Source: Photorhabdus sp. CRCIA-P01 (GTDB lineage: Bacteria; Pseudomonadota; Gammaproteobacteria; Enterobacterales; Enterobacteriaceae). Taken from it: 64,000 bases of DNA. Below the pieces are notes generated by a model, which saw nothing but the letters and a program-made list of their open reading frames with translations, ran no database searches and was not told the DNA's origin. The stretch covers positions 62,001 to 126,000 of the forward strand of contig NZ_NMQR01000004.1 in NCBI RefSeq assembly GCF_003545805.1, written 5' to 3'. The position numbers were made by a program, and so were the translations under genes. Below, piece by piece: positions 58,844 through 64,000 of the stretch; position 1 is the stretch's first letter, and every line of letters begins with the position of its first letter.

Positions 58844-59628
58844 CCCTACCAGAGCTCCAGCAGCAAATACTTGCTTATACCCTGTTGTTACCACGCATCA
58901 TGAGCTGCTTTGTGATATTTCCCGTGCTCAGCAAACAGATGCTAGGTGGTGGGCTAATTCGCAACGGCGTAGCCTGCTCACTGGCCCTTTATGCTTATCC
59001 AACAGTAGCCGGTGGTCAGCTGCCCACATTAGGCAGCCTGGAATTGACTCTGTTGCTCGGTAAAGAAGTCCTGCTTGGTCTGCTCATCGGCTTTATCGCT
59101 TCTATCCCATTTTGGGCTATGGAAGCCACGGGTTTCATTATAGATAACCAACGGGGAGCAACAATGGCTTCAGTGCTTAACCCTTCCCTGGGAAGTCAAA
59201 CCTCCCCCACGGGTCTGTTATTGACTCAAACACTGATCACACTTTTTTTCTCCGGCGGCGCTTTTCTTGGTCTACTCGGTGCCCTATTTCAGAGTTATAA
59301 CAGTTGGCCGGTAACGCAATTTTTCCCCCAAATTACCAACCAGTGGCTCCACTTTTTCTATGGACAGTTTAGCTATCTACTACAACTCTGCGCTTTAATG
59401 GCAGCTCCTTTGCTAATCGCCATGTTTCTGGCAGAGTTCGGACTGGCACTGATTAGCCGGTTCGCTCCTTCTCTCAACGTTTTCGTGTTAGCAATGCCGA
59501 TCAAAAGCGCAATTGCCAGCCTGTTATTGGTTATCTATATCCAGTTATTGATGCACCATGCCCATGATAAGGTGCTGTTAATTCTCTCCCCGGTACGTAT
59601 GTTAATCCCTATCTTGGAGACGCCATGA
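58840..59628 (+). CDS. sctT: T3SS export apparatus YscT (SctT)
   Basis: 262 residues, six to seven membrane segments, FliR family (GKEVLLGLLIGFIASIPFWA, ETTGFIIDNQRGA-like ATGFIIDNQRGATMASVL). Part of the export pore. Overlaps yscU by 4 bases. Confidence 0.95.
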   Translation: MTLPELQQQILAYTLLLPRIMSCFVIFPVLSKQMLGGGLIRNGVACSLALYAYPTVAGGQLPTLGSLELTLLLGKEVLLGLLIGFIASIPFWAMEATGFIIDNQRGATMASVLNPSLGSQTSPTGLLLTQTLITLFFSGGAFLGLLGALFQSYNSWPVTQFFPQITNQWLHFFYGQFSYLLQLCALMAAPLLIAMFLAEFGLALISRFAPSLNVFVLAMPIKSAIASLLLVIYIQLLMHHAHDKVLLILSPVRMLIPILETP

Positions 59629-60680
59629 GCGGAGAAAAGACTGAAAAACCTACCCCAAAGAAACTCAGAGATGCCCGGAAGAAAGGCCAGGTAACCAAAA
59701 GTAACGAAGTGGTATCGAGTTCCTTGATCCTGGGGCTGGTCGGCATGATGATGGTCATGTCTGAATACTATTTGGAGCATCTGAGTAAACTGATGCTAAT
59801 CCCAGCTAATCTGCTGGACAAACCCTTTCCCCAAGCCTTCAACCATGTGGTTGAAAACCTGATGCAAGAGCTGGTCTACCTCTGCCTGCCAATTCTAAGC
59901 GTTTCCGCTTTGCTATCGCTGGTATCACACTTCGCTCAATACGGTTTTCTACTTAGTGGACATTCCATCAAGCCTGATATTAAAAAGATCAACCCTGTTG
60001 AAGGTGCCAAGAGAATCTTCTCTATCAAAAGTCTGGTGGAATTCATCAAATCGATACTTAAAGTAGGGCTGCTCTGTACCTTGGTCTGGGTGACTCTGGC
60101 AGGCAATCTACAAGCATTACTGCGCCTGCCAGAGTGTGGGGAAGGATGCATTATCCCTGTACTCGGAATAATGTTAACCCAACTAATGACCGTATGTGGC
60201 ATAGGGTTTATCGTGATTTCTATTGCCGATTATGCCTTTGAACATTACCAACATATTAAACAGCTTAGAATGAGCAAAGACGAGATCAAACGGGAGTATA
60301 AAGAGAGTGAAGGTAGCCCAGAGATCAAAAGCAAACGACGCCAATTTCACCAAGAATTACAATCAAGCAATATGCGCGCTAGCGTCAAGAATTCATCAGT
60401 GATCGTCGCCAACCCAACTCACATTGCAGTAGGTATCCGTTATAAGAAAGGAGAGACACCGTTACCCCTTATTACACTCAAGTTCACCGATGCGCAGGCC
60501 CTACAAGTTCGACGTATTGCCGAAGAGGAAGGTATTCCGGTATTACAACGCATTCCTCTAGCACGAGCACTTTATCAAGATAGCCTGATAGATCACTATA
60601 TTCCGGCTGATCTTATCCAAGCTACCGCGGAAGTTTTACGCTGGCTAGAACAGTGGCAAGATCGTGCTTCCGAGCCGTAA
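59625..60680 (+). CDS. sctU: T3SS specificity switch YscU (SctU)
   Basis: 351 residues. Four membrane helices, then a cytoplasmic domain with the autocleavage motif N263-P264-T265-H266 in VIVANPTHIAVG. Cleavage after N263 enables the switch to late substrates. Last gene of yscN-U. Confidence 0.96.
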   Translation: MSGEKTEKPTPKKLRDARKKGQVTKSNEVVSSSLILGLVGMMMVMSEYYLEHLSKLMLIPANLLDKPFPQAFNHVVENLMQELVYLCLPILSVSALLSLVSHFAQYGFLLSGHSIKPDIKKINPVEGAKRIFSIKSLVEFIKSILKVGLLCTLVWVTLAGNLQALLRLPECGEGCIIPVLGIMLTQLMTVCGIGFIVISIADYAFEHYQHIKQLRMSKDEIKREYKESEGSPEIKSKRRQFHQELQSSNMRASVKNSSVIVANPTHIAVGIRYKKGETPLPLITLKFTDAQALQVRRIAEEEGIPVLQRIPLARALYQDSLIDHYIPADLIQATAEVLRWLEQWQDRASEP

Positions 60681-61454
60681 CCTGTTCCTAAACAGCGTTT
60701 TTTGGCGGTCATACTGAACATATATAAACTGAACATTGGCGTTTAAAATACTTCGCCAATGTTCAATACAAATGAAATATAATTCAGATTCGTTTCTTAA
60801 GCATTACGATTCAATTACATAATAACAACAAATTTAATATAAATAAAAATTACTGCTAATAACCTAACATTACTTAAACAATATTATAATAAACAATCCA
60901 ATTCGGTTAGGTTGATTTTCTGTTTTTATCGATTGATCAAATAGCTGAAACCAGATTGAATTTATTAATAAGTGATTTATATTACACGTAGCTATTTGGA
61001 CTTCACTTTGCGCTGACTTCTATATCGGTTAATTCGTTAATATTACTCTCGCTATCATCCATTATAATTACTAACGTATTATGAATCACTAATAGATTGC
61101 CTGAATAAAAGGAGATAACTATCAATATCAGTCAAGACAAAAGGCTTAGTTTATAGCTAAAGAGTGCAAAATTTATAAGCAATCGTTATCGTGCAAAGAA
61201 TGATCACTTTTTACTCTTCGTTTATAAAGTGTTTATAAAACGTGAGAATAATACGATATTTGGACCAAGGAACATAATAGGCCCACTAGCAAAAATCATT
61301 TTAATTAAAAGGTGCTATAGTTAACCATCAGGTTAAATACGTAGAACTATTCTTTCTGTCTATTTAAGGCAGCGAAACTAAAGAAAATATCTATTAATAA
61401 TAATAATGTGATTTGTATTTTTAAGACATACACCAACAGATCCAGGACAATAGA
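60681..61454. other. Gene-free gap between yscU and exsA
   Basis: 774 AT-rich bases in an otherwise tightly packed cluster. It has a perfect 11-bp inverted repeat (GAACATTGGCG at 60731-60741 with CGCCAATGTTC at 60754-60764) that may end the yscN-U transcript, though without a T-run. The exsA promoter must lie here; no ExsA-like box was recognised. Confidence 0.5.
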
Positions 61455-62273
61455 ATGAACGGCATCACAACATCAGGGAAGGGAATGGATATCTCGCTAT
61501 TCCAGCGTAGCATGCCTGCTTTTAACGTTATAGAGCACCCTCAAGAAGGGATATATATCCTGCTCGAAGGTGAAATGACATGGCAGGACAGCACCAATAC
61601 CTACGATATCTCCCACAACGAATTGCTTTTTGTTCGTCGTGGCAGTTATGCAGCAAAAACGCGTAGTGATACCTGTAAGCTACTCTGGTTGCCCCTGAGT
61701 ACCCCTTTTCTCCACGGTTTTCTGCAACGTTTTGGTACTCTGCTCAGTGAAGTTGAGCGGCACAATATGTCAACACCCGAATTAATTGCATTTACCTCGT
61801 CGCCTCTGTTATCTCAAAGTATAAATGGGTTGGTCGATCTACTGGCTCACGATTACCCCACAGCTTTGGGTCAACTCAGAACAGAAGAGTTGTTATTGTT
61901 ACTGGCATTTGGAGAGCAAGGCACTTTGCTCATGTCAGTATTACGACAATTGAGCAATCGCCAAGTGGGACGTTTGCAAAGTTTTATGGAAAATCACTAC
62001 CTTAAGGAGTGGAAACTCAGTGAATTCGCTAAAGAATTTGGTATGGGATTAACCACTTTCAAGGAGCTGTTCCGTTCGGTATACGGGATATCACCACGCG
62101 CCTGGATCAGTGAACGCCGCATTCTTTATGCACATCAGCTACTACTCAATAGTGAGATGAGTATTGTTGATATCTCGATGGAAGCAGGATTTTCCAGCCA
62201 ATCCTACTTCACTCAAAGCTATCGGAGACGCTTTAATTGCACGCCCAGTCGAGCCAGGTATGGCAAAGAGTAA
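61455..62273 (+). CDS. exsA: T3SS master activator ExsA
   Basis: 272 residues. N-terminal ligand/ExsD-binding domain and a C-terminal AraC-type pair of helix-turn-helices (LSEFAKEFGMGLTTFKELFR and IVDISMEAGFSSQSYFTQSY). Activates the T3SS promoters. It heads exsA-exsD-yscB-yscC, away from exsC-exsE-exsB, unlike in Pseudomonas or Aeromonas. Confidence 0.93.
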   Translation: MNGITTSGKGMDISLFQRSMPAFNVIEHPQEGIYILLEGEMTWQDSTNTYDISHNELLFVRRGSYAAKTRSDTCKLLWLPLSTPFLHGFLQRFGTLLSEVERHNMSTPELIAFTSSPLLSQSINGLVDLLAHDYPTALGQLRTEELLLLLAFGEQGTLLMSVLRQLSNRQVGRLQSFMENHYLKEWKLSEFAKEFGMGLTTFKELFRSVYGISPRAWISERRILYAHQLLLNSEMSIVDISMEAGFSSQSYFTQSYRRRFNCTPSRARYGKE

Positions 62274-62387
62274 CGATTGGCTAAAATAATCTGACGTTTT
62301 TTACAAGTTAACCGTTGGCCTGACAGATAAAATAAGGCCATTCCTAATTTAATCGACAAGAGTGACTAGCAGCAAGATGAGCATAGC

Positions 62388-63221
62388 ATGAGCCAGCAAG
62401 ACCATAATCAGACTCGAACCAGCATGTTTCTCGGCCGCAAGATCTCTGTCACGCAGTCGGGAATTCCACGCCGGGATCAATTAATCGGAAAATCATCGGC
62501 TATTCAGTATCAGAATAGAGACATTATTAATAGCCAACAGTTTATTTTATTACAACGCTTGCTACCCAGACACCTGCTGGAAAGCTTGATGAAGTCCGTC
62601 TGGTTTCGTAGACGGTTAAATTGTGGTCAAACTTTGCGGCGTGACGACCTACAACAGCTCATCAGAGCGGTGGCAGAACCGGAATGTGACTGGAATAAGG
62701 TACTGGGTGACCGCATAAACCTGGCTGACAGAAATCTTTTACAGCACTGGGTATTACAGCCGCTATTTGACTGGTGGCTCCATTTGTTGGAGCCAGAGAT
62801 AGACTTCTGGTTCACTGAATTTGATCAGTTACAGATCCAAGAACGGCAACTGCGTGCTAAAGCGCATTTTTGGCAACAAGCCGAAAGCGTCTCATCTCAA
62901 TGCCGAGAACAACAACATCAAGAGGTTATATCTTTGCAAACAGCGCTTAACCAACGCAAACAACTATTAGAAAAAAGGCTGTTGACAACGGAAACCCAGG
63001 CTCGCGAAGCATGGCCCAATTGGTTTACTGGGCTAGATGCACTCCAGACTGGCGGCAACCTAACCACTTTTATGCCGGTTCCCGAAGCACTGTCATCCTG
63101 TTGGGCGTGGTTGACGACTTTAGAACATGACACCGAGGCGGCTACTCACTTGCAAAAATGGCTTTGTGCCCGTTTTCTGTGCCTGCCACAGGACAATTTT
63201 CACTGGCAATCGACGACCTAA
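62388..63221 (+). CDS. exsD: T3SS antiactivator ExsD
   Basis: 277 residues. Central coiled coil (QLQIQERQLRAKAHFWQQAE) and an N-terminal half like Pseudomonas ExsD. It binds ExsA and is itself titrated by ExsC. A poor ExsA-like box lies at 62302-62326 with TAATTT downstream. Fifteen bases before yscB. Confidence 0.85.
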   Translation: MSQQDHNQTRTSMFLGRKISVTQSGIPRRDQLIGKSSAIQYQNRDIINSQQFILLQRLLPRHLLESLMKSVWFRRRLNCGQTLRRDDLQQLIRAVAEPECDWNKVLGDRINLADRNLLQHWVLQPLFDWWLHLLEPEIDFWFTEFDQLQIQERQLRAKAHFWQQAESVSSQCREQQHQEVISLQTALNQRKQLLEKRLLTTETQAREAWPNWFTGLDALQTGGNLTTFMPVPEALSSCWAWLTTLEHDTEAATHLQKWLCARFLCLPQDNFHWQSTT

Positions 63222-63235
63222 TTATTAGAGGAAAC

Positions 63236-63658
63236 ATGCAAACTCTACTCAATCATTTGGCCAGTCGCTTAGGCCAGAAGCCCTTTGTTTCCGATAGACA
63301 AGGGCATTACCATTTGCACATTGATAACTACAACCTATTTTTTCGCCAACAGGGAACTGAACTTGTGTTATCCAGCCCGCTAAGCTGGCGCCATAACCCA
63401 AAAGATCCGTCAGGCGCTGAATTACTGAAAACACTATTGCAACAAGTTACGCGCTGGGGACGCCATGCTCCCCATGCACTGACCCTGGATGAATCAGAGA
63501 ATCTTATTCTGGAAGCACGCCTTGACCTTGATGGTTTGGATGTTCAAATACTGGAACAGATGCTAACTCTGCACGTCGATCTACTGGAACAAGTCATGGC
63601 TTTATTGTCGGAAACCCAATCCGCCCCTCAATGGAAACAGGTAATATGGCAACCATGA
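63236..63658 (+). CDS. yscB: T3SS chaperone YscB
   Basis: 140 residues from ATG 63236 (AGAGGAAAC ahead); an earlier in-frame ATG lies inside exsD. Class I chaperone fold ([35 protein letters not shown]). It pairs with SycN for LopN. Overlaps yscC by 4 bases. Confidence 0.85.
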   Translation: MQTLLNHLASRLGQKPFVSDRQGHYHLHIDNYNLFFRQQGTELVLSSPLSWRHNPKDPSGAELLKTLLQQVTRWGRHAPHALTLDESENLILEARLDLDGLDVQILEQMLTLHVDLLEQVMALLSETQSAPQWKQVIWQP

Positions 63659-64000
63659 AACCATTCCAAAGGCTATGCCGTTCCCTACTGTTGTCGTTGA
63701 GTATCAGCGGTGTGATGCTTCCCTCTGCTTATAGCCAAGATCTAGATTGGTTTCCCGCGCCTTATAACTATCTGGCAAAAGGAGAAAGCTTGCGGGATGT
63801 ACTGGTTAATTTCGGCGCCAACTATGAAGCATCAGTGATTGTCAGCGACAAGGTGACCGATCAAGTTAACGGCCATTTTGAGCAGGACACTCCTCAGGAA
63901 TTCCTGCAACATTTATCCTCTCTCTATAATTTGGTCTGGTACTACGACGGGAGTGTGCTTTATGTATTCAAAAACAGTGAAATACAATCGCGCCTGCTTA
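63655..64000 (+). CDS. sctC: T3SS outer-membrane secretin YscC, N-terminal part (cut by window edge)
   Basis: 115 codons visible from ATG 63655 (ATGA overlap with yscB; an in-frame ATG 9 bases upstream is an alternative). The signal peptide runs through [19 protein letters not shown]. The secretin N0 domain follows ([40 protein letters not shown]). It forms the outer-membrane ring, guided by the ExsB pilotin. Confidence 0.93.
   Translation, partial: MKPFQRLCRSLLLSLSISGVMLPSAYSQDLDWFPAPYNYLAKGESLRDVLVNFGANYEASVIVSDKVTDQVNGHFEQDTPQEFLQHLSSLYNLVWYYDGSVLYVFKNSEIQSRLL

Overview
The window comes from an entomopathogenic enteric bacterium, most likely Photorhabdus. The basis is inference from gene content: enteric housekeeping genes (leuABCD, sgrR, mutH, speAB, metK, sprT), ERIC repeats with a Photorhabdus/Xenorhabdus look, four LuxR-type regulators with a PAS4-like sensor domain (a family greatly expanded in Photorhabdus), and a Ysc-family type III secretion system (T3SS). 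No rRNA, tRNA, transposase or CRISPR array was seen.

Layout. 1-4125: end of the leucine operon (leuA partial, leuB, leuC, leuD). 4406-6236: a short SgrS-like sRNA divergent from sgrR. 6822-8320: mutH and a TerC-family membrane protein gene, then an orphan antitoxin. 8741-11740: speA-speB (arginine to putrescine). 12372-14219: metK and sprT. From 14.2 kb the DNA becomes AT-rich and accessory: a GH18 endoglycosidase, a decayed gene, two PAS4-LuxR regulators (16.0-17.5 kb), a Mu-like repressor/Ner switch without its phage (17.9-19.1 kb), a C-S lyase plus NhaC antiporter operon with its LacI-type regulator (19.4-23.2 kb), then two more PAS4-LuxR regulators and the stub of a fifth (23.5-25.5 kb). 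25.7-34.7 kb holds mgtE under an M-box riboswitch, a small lipoprotein, a siderophore-binding protein, an aldehyde dehydrogenase, an alanine/Na+ symporter and an FGGY kinase. 35.0-38.9 kb is wza-wzb-wzc for capsule export. 40.0-41.2 kb is an orphan holin/endolysin/Rz/Rz1 lysis cassette lying between ERIC elements, followed by a family 2 glycosyltransferase.

43.6-64.0 kb is most of a Ysc-family T3SS. A leftward set runs lopN-tyeA-sycN-yscX-yscY-lcrD-lcrR-lcrG-lcrV-lcrH-lopB-lopD-exsC-exsE-exsB. A rightward set runs yscN-O-P-Q-R-S-T-U and then, after a 0.77 kb gap, exsA-exsD-yscB-yscC, leaving the window inside yscC. The regulatory cascade is of the ExsA/ExsD/ExsC/ExsE type: ExsA activates, ExsD blocks ExsA, ExsC removes ExsD, and ExsE holds ExsC until it is secreted. 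Four strong ExsA-like boxes were found by eye, ahead of exsC, lcrG, lopN and yscN. In the last three a -10 hexamer begins exactly 20 nt after the box.

The most interesting items are the short SgrS, the fused stub of a PAS4-LuxR gene, a duplicated promoter segment carrying a GalR/LacI-type operator, the orphan lysis cassette, the M-box, the ExsA regulon boxes with exsA split from exsCEB, and a probable internal start in yscQ at codon 218, the codon used in Yersinia.
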